64,000 nucleotides of DNA from Marinomonas ostreistagni (lineage in GTDB: Bacteria > Pseudomonadota > Gammaproteobacteria > Pseudomonadales > Marinomonadaceae), in contig NZ_JAFEKF010000001.1 in the NCBI RefSeq assembly GCF_016888445.1, forward strand, positions 124,001-188,000. Direction: 5' to 3'. Of this stretch, positions 46,770 through 54,825 are shown in pieces. Position numbers and translations under genes: made by a program. Every line of letters starts with the position of its first letter. Position 1 is the first letter of the stretch. Below the pieces are notes generated by a model. That model worked only from the letters and a program-made list of their open reading frames with translations, did not search any database and was not told the origin of the DNA.

Positions 46770-47150
46770 ATGAGCCAAGAATTATCCCTTGATCAGCGTA
46801 TTCAACTGCTTGCATCGCCTGATGACGTGCGTCTTGAGTACTTTGTAAATACCGTCAAAGCGACGCAAACGGTTTGGAGCCTCAGCAATGAAGAAGGCTT
46901 TGTCATGGTGGAAACGGATGACGGTGATTGTGTCATGGTGTGGCCAGACGCCGAATTTGCTGCTCAGTGGGCGGTAGAAGAATGGGATGACTGTGAGCCA
47001 GTGGAAGTGTCGATGGAAACCTTCCAAACCATGTGGCTGCCGAGTCTTGAGCAAGACAACATTACCTTGGCGATATTCCCCAATATCGAGGATGAAGGTA
47101 AGTTAACCACCGCGGTAGAGCTCAAAGCTTTATTGGCTCAAGCCGAATAA
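46770..47150 (+). CDS. DUF2750 family protein
   Basis: 126 acidic residues without signal or membrane span. The pattern FVNTVKATQTVWSLSNEEGF, VMVWPDAEFAAQW, METFQTMWLPSL and IFPNIEDEG matches DUF2750, a small cytoplasmic family of unknown role, often seen as an immunity- or SUKH-like fold. Here it lies 20 bases after rsuA and 17 bases before the HugZ-like gene, without a partner toxin. Confidence 0.75.
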   Translation: MSQELSLDQRIQLLASPDDVRLEYFVNTVKATQTVWSLSNEEGFVMVETDDGDCVMVWPDAEFAAQWAVEEWDDCEPVEVSMETFQTMWLPSLEQDNITLAIFPNIEDEGKLTTAVELKALLAQAE

Positions 47151-47167
47151 AAGCCGAAGGAGGCGCG

Positions 47168-47668
47168 ATGAAAAATCAGCGATTGGCTCAAGAACTGGTC
47201 GAAGAAATACGTACTTTCTTAACCTCTCAGTTGACCTTATCGCTGGGCTTGGTGATGCCGGATGGCAAACCTATCGCGTCTTATGCGCCTTTTGCCGAAC
47301 ATGAAGCAGGGCTGATGATCCTAGTCAGTGAGTTAGCCCAACACACCCAAGCGTTACAAACATCCTCTCTTGCGTCGGTAATGATCATGGAGGATGAGGC
47401 GAATTGCGCTACTGTATACGCCCGTCGACGCCTGCAGTATGAGATGCAAGTGACCGCCATTGCGCGTGAGACAGCTTTGTGGTCGTCCGCTTGCGCGGCA
47501 TTGCAGCAGCGTCACGGTGAGATCGTTGATCAATTGATGCAATTGGGCGACTTTCATTTATTTAAATTAAGTCCTCTGTCAGGACGGTTTGTAAAAGGTT
47601 TTGGGCGCGCATACGAGCTGCCACAAAACGTTTTGGTAGGTGAGCAACTGGCTCATTTACGTGGTTAA
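47168..47668 (+). CDS. HugZ/HutZ-like flavin- or heme-binding split-barrel protein
   Basis: 166 residues of the pyridoxamine-phosphate-oxidase-like split-barrel fold. SLGLVMPDGKPIASYAPFAEHEAGLMILVSELAQHTQAL and the C-terminal FHLFKLSPLSGRFVKGFGRAYEL match heme-utilisation proteins HugZ/HutZ, which degrade heme. GGAGG precedes the ATG. No Fur box or heme-uptake genes are adjacent, so a heme function here is uncertain. Confidence 0.78.
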   Translation: MKNQRLAQELVEEIRTFLTSQLTLSLGLVMPDGKPIASYAPFAEHEAGLMILVSELAQHTQALQTSSLASVMIMEDEANCATVYARRRLQYEMQVTAIARETALWSSACAALQQRHGEIVDQLMQLGDFHLFKLSPLSGRFVKGFGRAYELPQNVLVGEQLAHLRG

Positions 47669-47687
47669 CTAAGGAATACAAGTCATC

Positions 47688-48323
47688 ATGAGTAAGCGCC
47701 AAGCCAATCGCGAAGAAATTTTCTCGCGCATCTTAGAAGCGGCTGAAATTGAATTTGGGTTAAAAGGGTATGGCGGCGCAAGCTTGCAACACATTGCTGA
47801 GCGCGCTGGTTTGCCTAAGCCAAATATCGTTTACTACTTCCATTCAAAAGCCAATCTGTATAAGCAAGTGCTGAATAATATTGCCGACAGTTGGAACGAC
47901 CTATTTGATAAAGCGACCCCAGAAGACGACCCAGCTGTGGTGCTGGATAGCTTTATTCGCACCAAGCTGCGCCAAAGCTTTGAGCATGGCCGCTCGTCGC
48001 GTATTTTTGCTCAAGAAGTCATTCAAGGTGCTCAGCACATTGGTGATTACTTAAAGCAAGATTTACGCCCATGGTTCGAGTCACGTGTTGGTGTGATTGA
48101 GCAATGGATTGCAGACGGCAAAATGCGTCCCTTAGACCCTGTAGCACTGATTTTTATGATTTGGTCGACGACGCAGCATTACGCCGATTTTGAGGCGCAA
48201 ATCTTTGCTTTAACTGGCAAAGAGCGCTACGAAGAAGCGGATCTTGAGCGCATCGGTGATACGCTCAGTGATGTGATCTTGCGTGGCTGTGGTCTGTCTC
48301 TTGAGGCACCTTCAGTCAATTAA
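47688..48323 (+). CDS. TetR family regulator, RutR-like
   Basis: 211 residues. Helix-turn-helix at about 25-55 (ASLQHIAERAGLPKPNIVYYFHSKANLY), and a C-terminal domain of the RutR/YcdC type (IWSTTQHYADFEAQIFALTGK). RutR in E. coli senses uracil and controls pyrimidine use; no rut or pyrimidine-catabolic genes are visible here. AAGGA upstream of ATG. Its stop overlaps the tail of the convergent kinase gene by four bases. Confidence 0.83.
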   Translation: MSKRQANREEIFSRILEAAEIEFGLKGYGGASLQHIAERAGLPKPNIVYYFHSKANLYKQVLNNIADSWNDLFDKATPEDDPAVVLDSFIRTKLRQSFEHGRSSRIFAQEVIQGAQHIGDYLKQDLRPWFESRVGVIEQWIADGKMRPLDPVALIFMIWSTTQHYADFEAQIFALTGKERYEEADLERIGDTLSDVILRGCGLSLEAPSVN

Positions 48324-51300
48324 GGTTGCCGTTGGCTAACGATATGCTGTACCAAAGCCCGTAATTTTGCGGGCTTTGCTGGTTTTGGCATATAAGAAAT
48401 ATCATTGGCTTGGCAGCGCTCTGCCAAATCGTTGTCTCGTACCGCAGTGATCAGAACCGCAGGGATTGTCTGGCCAAAGCGTGCCCGTAGCCGTGCGATC
48501 AGTTCCATACCGTCTTGTTGATCATTAAGTTGATAATCCATGAGTAGAAGTTCAGGTGCACTCTCTGTACTGGCATGCAGCGCATCCTCATAGCGAGCAA
48601 AAGTACGGTACGAGCAATGCCACTTATCTAGTAAAGTACTCATCGCTTCTAGATTATTGCGGTCATCATCGACACACCAGACATGGCACATGGCGAGGGC
48701 TTTATCGATTTTGCTGGGCGCCGCGATCGTTGGGGCGACGCTGCTCTGAGCGGTACTGCGAGCCGCAGGCACTAGGATGGTAAAGCAACTGCCCTTATGT
48801 GGTGTTGAGCGAACTTCAGTGGTGACGCCGAGCAATCGCTGCATGCGTCGTACTAAGCCTAAGCCCAAACCCATGCCTGGCTCTTGGTTGTTTTCCCAGC
48901 GGTAGAAATCTTCGAACACTTTCTGTTGCTCAGCGACCGGAATGCCAACGCCCGTATCCCAAACTTGAATGCAAATCTTATCTGCTTTAGGACGCACCGA
49001 AATCAACACGCGTCCATGTTCTGTGTATTTGACCGCGTTGGAAACAAAGTTTTGAATAATACGGCGCAGATACAGCGGATCACTGTGTACACGGCAAGGG
49101 CGAATATGCGTGCTTAAGCGTAGCTGCTTACTCTGGGCAATCACATCAAACTCTGCCACGATCGGATCGATAATCGGTGCAATGTCGCTATCTACTAAGG
49201 TGGGGGTGATCGCGCCTTGGTCTAAGCGTGCGATCTCTAATAATGTCGCAATCAAGGTTTCGGTGGATTCTAATGAGTCACTTAGCTTGTTAAGCGTTTG
49301 GCCTGATTCTTGGCTTAAGTCACTGTCTTGCAGCGCACCAAGGTAGAGCTTAGCCGCGTTTAGTGGCTGTAAAATATCATGACTCGCCAGCGCTAAGAAT
49401 TCGGTTTTGGAAGCGTTCGCCCGTTCGGCTTCGGCTTTAGCGCTGATCAGTTCTTGCTCAGCTTGGGCGCGACGCTCGATCTCTTGTACCAACTCCTGGT
49501 TGATGCCTTGTACCTCTTGGGTGCGCGCGACGACACGTTTCTCAAGGTCAATGTTGGCATCTTTGAGAGCTTGCTGGCTTTCGATGTGTTCGGTGACGTC
49601 GGTAAAACTCGTCACAAAGCCGCCATTAGGTAGCGGGTTGCCGACCATTTCGATGACGCGCCCATTCGCGCGGCGCCGTAAAAATCTATGTCCAGTGCCT
49701 TTACGTAAATGTTCTAGACGTTTGTTAACCAGAGCTTCGACATCGCCCACACCACATTCGCCGTTTTCGGCATTGAAACGAATCAGCTCTTCGACGGGCA
49801 AGCCGATTTTAAGCATGCCCTCAGGATACGGGTAGAGCGCTTGATAGGTTTTATTCCAAGCGACCATTCTTAGATCTTTGTCGACCACACTGATGCCGTG
49901 ATCCAAATTGTCCAAGGAGATGAACAATAGGTTTTGGTTAAACTGAATCGCCTGTGTGGCTTCATCGAGGTAGGTCACCATTTCCTCAACGTTGATCTGC
50001 TTATCTACCAGCAAAGAATTTACGATGGTGCGTGCCGATGAGCCGCCTAACACACCGCCTAAAACACGTTCACAGTAATCCACAAAGCGGCGCGAAGGGC
50101 GCTCATTAGGCGTGAGGGCTTCGTCATAGGTAGACTCAAAGGTGTGGATTACCTCGGCGCATTTGCGCTCACCTAAGAAGGTTTCCAGTAACACAAATAG
50201 GTCGCTGTTAAAGGCTTTGCTTTTCGGTTTGAAAAAGCGGTTTTCAATCTCGGATGTGGGCGTGACAAAGGCCGTGGCTTGGATGCGATCGACCAAACGT
50301 TCGTTGGCTAGCAAAGAGCCAAAGACATAACCGATGATGTTGGCAATAAGACTAATCAAGGCGCCAAAGCTGATTAGCTCCGAGCGCGTCCCATAATTAC
50401 CCAAGGTCAGATCGTCACCACCGGTAAACGGCAGCAGCATCCACAGGAACCAGCATAGGAAACCTAGGGTTAAACCCGCATACACGCCGTAGGCATGGCC
50501 GCGTTTCCAGTACAATCCACCGATGACCGCGGGTACTAGTTGAAACACTAAAGAGAAGGCAATCAGGCCGGTGCTGGCCAAGGATTCACTATTGGCCATT
50601 TCTTGGTAATAAATAAACGATAGGCCTAAGATGCCTAACATGGCGATACGGCGGATCAGCAGGATACGGCGATTATAGGTAGGCAGGGCTTGGCCTTGGT
50701 TTTTATTACGTGCCAGCATTAGCGGCAAAATCACATCGTTGCTGATCATGATACTGAGAGCAAAGGTGGCGATGATCACCATGGCTGTGGTGGCCGACAT
50801 ACCGCCCAAAAACATCAGCATCTGCAGCGGCAGGTTTTCTGATTCGAGAGCGAATTGGATAACGTAAGTGTCGCCATTGACGTCGCCACCAAACAGGGTC
50901 TGTCCGACGATCGCGATCGGCGGAATCAAGGCGGCAAAGATAGTAAGGTAAAGCGGAAACACCCAACGAGCGGTTTTGGATTGGCGCTTGTCTTGATGAT
51001 CCACGACGGTTACATGGAATTGTCTTGGCAAGCAAATCACCGCCGCTGCCGCCATCGCTGTTTGCATTAAAAATGGGAAAGAAAAAAAGGTATCCAGGGT
51101 CCAAGCATCAAGGTTAGCCGTGTGATAAAAACTCTCCAGCGAGTTATGCGAGACGGCAAAAATCGCCACCATACCCACAGCAATGATCGCGATCAGTTTA
51201 AATAAAGACTCGCTGCCGATGGCGAGCATCATACCTGAGCGATATTCGGTGACTTCCACTTTGCGGGTACCAAACAGCATGGCAAAAATACCGATCAGTA

Positions 51301-51799
51301 CCGTCGCTACAAATACTACCAAGCTTGCTGAGCTTTCGTCTTGGTTAACAAATAGGGCGAAATTGAAGCCGATGGCTTTAAGCTGCAGGGCAATGTACGG
51401 AATGATCGCCAGCATGCAGATTAAAATAACCAACGGTGCGGTTAGCGGGCGCTTGCCATAACGAGAAGAGATAAAGTCTGCCACCGAGGTGATGTTTTGA
51501 CGATGGCTGACAAAAATCATCTTCTTTAGAATGCGGAAGCCAAATGTATACAGCAGAACTGGGCCTAACAAGATTGGCAGGTATGTCCAGCCAGAGCGGG
51601 TGGCTTCGCCAATAGCGCCATAAAACGTCCAAGCGGTACAGTAAATGGCGAGCGATAAGCTGTAGACCAGTGGGTGGCGGGTGAGGCGTTTAGCAATAGG
51701 TCCTTCTTTGTCGCCCCAGTTGGCAATCCAAAAAAGCCCTAAAATATACAGAATTGCTAGTAGTACCCAAAAAGCCGTCATAAAGGCGCTGATTTCCAT
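48320..51799 (-). CDS. crbS: CrbS-like hybrid sensor kinase with SSS transporter domain
   Basis: 1159 residues. The N-terminal 500 residues form a sodium:solute-symporter domain (about 13 spans). Then come a linker, PAS (about 640-750, LDHGISVVDKDLRMVAWN), coiled coil, HisKA with the phosphorylated His in LASHDILQPLNAAKL, HATPase (VSNAVKYTEHGR, DTGVGIP) and a receiver with Asp in LLLMDYQLNDQQDG. CrbS/CrbR systems control acetyl-CoA synthetase and acetate use in Vibrio and Pseudomonas. No crbR-type regulator is adjacent. The start has a poor ribosome site. Confidence 0.85.
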   Translation of the reverse strand: MEISAFMTAFWVLLAILYILGLFWIANWGDKEGPIAKRLTRHPLVYSLSLAIYCTAWTFYGAIGEATRSGWTYLPILLGPVLLYTFGFRILKKMIFVSHRQNITSVADFISSRYGKRPLTAPLVILICMLAIIPYIALQLKAIGFNFALFVNQDESSASLVVFVATVLIGIFAMLFGTRKVEVTEYRSGMMLAIGSESLFKLIAIIAVGMVAIFAVSHNSLESFYHTANLDAWTLDTFFSFPFLMQTAMAAAAVICLPRQFHVTVVDHQDKRQSKTARWVFPLYLTIFAALIPPIAIVGQTLFGGDVNGDTYVIQFALESENLPLQMLMFLGGMSATTAMVIIATFALSIMISNDVILPLMLARNKNQGQALPTYNRRILLIRRIAMLGILGLSFIYYQEMANSESLASTGLIAFSLVFQLVPAVIGGLYWKRGHAYGVYAGLTLGFLCWFLWMLLPFTGGDDLTLGNYGTRSELISFGALISLIANIIGYVFGSLLANERLVDRIQATAFVTPTSEIENRFFKPKSKAFNSDLFVLLETFLGERKCAEVIHTFESTYDEALTPNERPSRRFVDYCERVLGGVLGGSSARTIVNSLLVDKQINVEEMVTYLDEATQAIQFNQNLLFISLDNLDHGISVVDKDLRMVAWNKTYQALYPYPEGMLKIGLPVEELIRFNAENGECGVGDVEALVNKRLEHLRKGTGHRFLRRRANGRVIEMVGNPLPNGGFVTSFTDVTEHIESQQALKDANIDLEKRVVARTQEVQGINQELVQEIERRAQAEQELISAKAEAERANASKTEFLALASHDILQPLNAAKLYLGALQDSDLSQESGQTLNKLSDSLESTETLIATLLEIARLDQGAITPTLVDSDIAPIIDPIVAEFDVIAQSKQLRLSTHIRPCRVHSDPLYLRRIIQNFVSNAVKYTEHGRVLISVRPKADKICIQVWDTGVGIPVAEQQKVFEDFYRWENNQEPGMGLGLGLVRRMQRLLGVTTEVRSTPHKGSCFTILVPAARSTAQSSVAPTIAAPSKIDKALAMCHVWCVDDDRNNLEAMSTLLDKWHCSYRTFARYEDALHASTESAPELLLMDYQLNDQQDGMELIARLRARFGQTIPAVLITAVRDNDLAERCQANDISYMPKPAKPAKLRALVQHIVSQRQP

Positions 51800-51904
51800 T
51801 GCTAACTAAATGATATGCCAACTAATTTAGCACAGTCAGTGGCGCTTGCCTTTAGACAATAGTCGCGCTCATGACGATTTCATTCTAGGTAATAGTGCGT
51901 TGCT

Positions 51905-51940
51905 TTATCATCTGTCTATTTCAAATGTGTGAAATGATAA
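51905..51940. promoter_or_regulatory. Nested palindrome in the crbS / DOPA-dioxygenase divergent region
   Basis: Inner repeat ATTTCA-N6-TGAAAT (51918-51935) and outer arms TTATCA (51905-51910) / TGATAA (51935-51940), centred about 43 bases before the ATG at 51970. An operator is possible; the regulator is unknown. Confidence 0.4.
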
Positions 51941-51969
51941 AATACCCTCAATGAATACTTGGAGGGCCT

Positions 51970-52317
51970 ATGAACACAGCAGACATTCAGTTTTATCATG
52001 CACACATTTATTACGATGATGAGGCAGGCCTTGCGCAAGCGCAGCAATTGGCAGCGCAAATCGAGCAACAGTTTGAGGTCAAAGTAGGGCGCTTTCATCA
52101 GAAAAAAGTGGGTCCCCATCCAAAGTGGAGTGTGCAGATTTCATTTGCAGCCCCAGAATTTGCTCAGGTGATCCCATGGTTGATGCTTAACCGTGGAGAC
52201 TTAGATGTGTTTTATCACCCTCTTACAGGCGATGAATTATTCGATCATACCCAAGGAGTGGCTTGGCTTGGCAATGCACATGATTTGGATATTCGCCAAT
52301 TTTTGACTAAAAACTAG
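51970..52317 (+). CDS. DOPA 4,5-dioxygenase family protein
   Basis: 115 residues. The core FYHAHIYYDDEAG, VGPHPKWSVQISF, VIPWLMLNRGDLDVFYHPLTGDELFDHTQG and the terminal LD.R.FL match a small family named for fungal/plant DOPA extradiol dioxygenases; conserved His residues may bind a metal. Bacterial function is unknown. GGAGGG lies four bases before the ATG. Confidence 0.87.
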   Translation: MNTADIQFYHAHIYYDDEAGLAQAQQLAAQIEQQFEVKVGRFHQKKVGPHPKWSVQISFAAPEFAQVIPWLMLNRGDLDVFYHPLTGDELFDHTQGVAWLGNAHDLDIRQFLTKN

Positions 52318-52486
52318 TCGATAAATGACAAATTGCAGAGAAAACGCCTCCTACGGTAGTCATCGCTTTCTGGCTTCGTTACCATTAGTGGTGAAGTTAA
52401 CTTAAGGGTTCGTGAAGTGACGGTGTTAGGCAAACTTATTTGCTGGTATCAGACACTCGTTCCCAAACCATTATTAGGAGAAGAGA

Positions 52487-52969
52487 ATGCAAATCGCGCC
52501 AAACACAGTTGTGAGCATGCACTACACCCTGACTGACGAGGGTGGCCAAGTACTAGATTCATCTGCAGGCCAAGAGCCTCTTGTATTTTTGAGCGGTGCT
52601 CGCAACATCATTGAAGGCTTAGACAATGCGATCCAAGGTAAGTCTGCTGGCGATGAGATGAAAGTTGAAGTAACTCCTGAAGAAGGTTACGGCCCAGTTC
52701 ATCAAGAACTTATTCAACAAGTACCACGTGAAAACTTCCAAGGTGTTGATACCATCGAAGTTGGCATGCAGTTCATGGCGCAAACGCCAAACGGTCAACA
52801 GCCTGTTACAGTAATCGGCGTTGAAGAAGATGGCATCCTACTAGACGGTAACCACCCTCTAGCGGGCAAATCTCTAAGCTTTGACGTAGAAATCGTTGAA
52901 GTTCGTGAAGCGACTTCTGAAGAAGTTGAGCACGGCCACGTACACGGTGAAGGCGGTCACGAACACTAA
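52487..52969 (+). CDS. slyD: FKBP-type peptidyl-prolyl isomerase, SlyD
   Basis: Cytosolic folding helper and metallochaperone. 160 residues: FKBP halves at 1-70 and 120-150 with VVSMHYTLTDEGGQVLDSS and GNHPLAGKSLSFDVEIV, the IF (insert-in-flap) domain in between, and a short His-rich tail (HGHVHGEGGHEH) for Ni2+. The tail is much shorter and has no Cys, unlike E. coli SlyD. AGGAGA precedes the ATG. Confidence 0.94.
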   Translation: MQIAPNTVVSMHYTLTDEGGQVLDSSAGQEPLVFLSGARNIIEGLDNAIQGKSAGDEMKVEVTPEEGYGPVHQELIQQVPRENFQGVDTIEVGMQFMAQTPNGQQPVTVIGVEEDGILLDGNHPLAGKSLSFDVEIVEVREATSEEVEHGHVHGEGGHEH

Positions 52970-52995
52970 GTTTGTAGACGCAATTGCTGACGAAG

Positions 52996-53027
52996 AAGGC
53001 TGCTTAGTTCGCTAGGTGGCCTTTTTT
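52996..53027 (+). terminator. Terminator of slyD
   Basis: A 10-bp stem with three G-U pairs (52998-53007 with 53012-53021), UUCG loop, then T6. Confidence 0.85.
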
Positions 53028-53154
53028 GTGTCTAAAATAGATGGACATAACTGAAAGGATAAAACAAGGAGGAAGCCAGACCAGAAAGCGCTTGTTAATG
53101 TTATTTTAGCGCTCGTCCCGTAGTGACGGTCTGATTAGGGTGTTGCAGTAAGGA

Positions 53155-53355
53155 TTAAGCGTGAGATTGTTTGGTTGGGTTAAATGGAACGCGTTTGCCA
53201 ACTAGTTGAGTTTTAACCCAAGTAAAAGCTGAGTGTAGCAATTCAACTGTGTATTCCGCAGCGCGAGCACGTGCAACCGCTTCTTGTTTCTCTTGTTCTG
53301 TTAGGTAGCTAGTATCGATGTCATTAATCATTTCGACCAAAGTTTTATTACTCAT
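53155..53355 (-). CDS. Small helical protein of unknown function
   Basis: 66 residues, acidic at the front and basic at the end; DIDTSYLTEQEKQEAVARARAA and EYTVELLHSAFTWVKTQL are predicted helices. It has an excellent ribosome site (AAGGAGAACATT) and an AT-rich upstream region, so it is probably real and well expressed. No family recognised. The composition recalls small stress-induced DUF1127-like proteins, but the motif is not there. Confidence 0.65.
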   Translation of the reverse strand: MSNKTLVEMINDIDTSYLTEQEKQEAVARARAAEYTVELLHSAFTWVKTQLVGKRVPFNPTKQSHA

Positions 53356-53454
53356 AATGTTCTCCTTAGAACGTTTTCGATATGAATAAGTTTAGTGGTC
53401 TAAAGGCCTCACAACAAACGATATATTTTTGTCTAATAGTTTAGTTTTTTTCAT

Positions 53455-54102
53455 CTATTTGGGTTGCCACGCTTCATAATGAATGGCGTCTTGTAACGGT
53501 CGGCGATCTTGCCAACCATGGCGCTCAAGGTCAGGGGTGGTTTGAAACTGCTCGACATAGCCGATGCAAAAGTAACCGATAATATCGAGTTCACGTGGGA
53601 TATTTAGCGCCTCATACAGCACTTCATCCTCTAAAATGCTGACCCAGCCCATGCCTAAGTTTTCAGCGCGGGCAGCCAACCAAAGATTTTGCACGGCACA
53701 GACAGCACTGAATAAATCCATTTCTGGCTTAATCGTTCGCCCCAGTACCACATCCCCTGTACGACGACGGTCGCAAGTAATACAAATGCCTAGAGGGGCT
53801 TCTTCGATGCCTTCCAGTTTGAGTTGACGATAATGTTGCTCCCGCTGTTCATCAAACATTTTGGCCGATTTTTCGTTGGCTGCTAAAAAGCCCTGTTTGA
53901 TCTGTTCTTTGGTGTGGTCGCTTTTGATGACAATAAAGTCCCAGGGCTGCATGAAGCCAACACTGGGGGCATGGTGAGCAGCGCTTAGAATACGCTGAAT
54001 GACATCATCAGGAATCGGAGTGGGCAAAAACTCGCGGCGCACATCTCGGCGGCTGAAAATAATGTTATGTAAGGTTGCGCGCTCTTCAGGGCTGAAATGC
54101 AT
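53455..54102 (-). CDS. bluB: 5,6-dimethylbenzimidazole synthase
   Basis: Nitroreductase-fold enzyme that converts FMNH2 to 5,6-dimethylbenzimidazole, the lower ligand of cobalamin. 215 residues from ATG 54102 (GGAG upstream; a TTG at 54117 is less likely). IFSRRDVRREFLPTPIPDD, AAHHAPSVGFMQPWDFIVI, EEAPLGICITCDRRRTGDVVLGR and GMGWVSILEDE are the BluB signatures that separate it from ordinary nitroreductases. Partner genes cobT, cobS and cobC lie at 41-44 kb. Confidence 0.93.
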   Translation of the reverse strand: MHFSPEERATLHNIIFSRRDVRREFLPTPIPDDVIQRILSAAHHAPSVGFMQPWDFIVIKSDHTKEQIKQGFLAANEKSAKMFDEQREQHYRQLKLEGIEEAPLGICITCDRRRTGDVVLGRTIKPEMDLFSAVCAVQNLWLAARAENLGMGWVSILEDEVLYEALNIPRELDIIGYFCIGYVEQFQTTPDLERHGWQDRRPLQDAIHYEAWQPK

Positions 54103-54187
54103 GGGGGACTCCTTCAACGAAGTCCCATATTCTATTGGAAATTACTCAGACAGCAACTTTGTCTAGGTGGAATCAGGTGAGTAATGC

Positions 54188-54715
54188 TCATGATGCGCGT
54201 TCTGAGCAAACGGCTTGCAATAGTGGGTCATTGGTTGGCAGATCACGCCATAGCTCAGGATCGACCGCATTACCATGAGGGACTTGCAGTTGATTAGTAA
54301 AGTCAGCTCTGGCTTGAGCGCCACAATGCACCACCTGAGTGACACGTTTGGCGGCTAAACGACGCTCGAAGAAGTATAAGTCAACCAAGTAAACTTGCTG
54401 GTTGTTTTGATTTTGCGCGGCATTGTCGATGTCCGCAGCAATGAAGCGCGTGGTTTGTGGGTACACCAAACTCCAAGGGCGCCAAGGGGCTTGCTCTTCA
54501 ACAGTTTTAACCACCACAACGCCGTCTGGCAAAAGACTTGCTTGGTGTTCGTACCATGTGTACTCACTTTGAATTTGAAAACCTAACATGCCAAGGCCGG
54601 CTAGGGCAGGGATGATCCATTTAGGGGTTTTACCTAATGTCAGCTTACGTAGAAACAGAGCAATACCCGCTCCGGCTAAGCCTGCACATACAGTCGCGAT
54701 TAATTCCCAAAGCAT
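54188..54715 (-). CDS. Conserved hypothetical membrane-anchored protein
   Basis: 175 residues. Two membrane spans at the start (LIATVCAGLAGAGIALFL and WIIPALAGLGMLGFQI), then a soluble part with VVVKTVEEQAPWRPWSLVYPQTTRFIAADI and a Cys in VVHCGAQAR. Not assigned to a family. AAGGTGAT is six bases before the ATG. It sits upstream of bluB on the same strand and downstream of the symporter genes. Confidence 0.75.
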   Translation of the reverse strand: MLWELIATVCAGLAGAGIALFLRKLTLGKTPKWIIPALAGLGMLGFQIQSEYTWYEHQASLLPDGVVVVKTVEEQAPWRPWSLVYPQTTRFIAADIDNAAQNQNNQQVYLVDLYFFERRLAAKRVTQVVHCGAQARADFTNQLQVPHGNAVDPELWRDLPTNDPLLQAVCSERAS

Positions 54716-54825
54716 AAGCCATCACCTTTTTTATTATTGTTTGATCTTTATAACGCGCTAAATCATGGCTGCATCATCCGCACTGGGGATGCAGCCATGA
54801 TGGCGCTTGTGTTGCTAATTATCGA

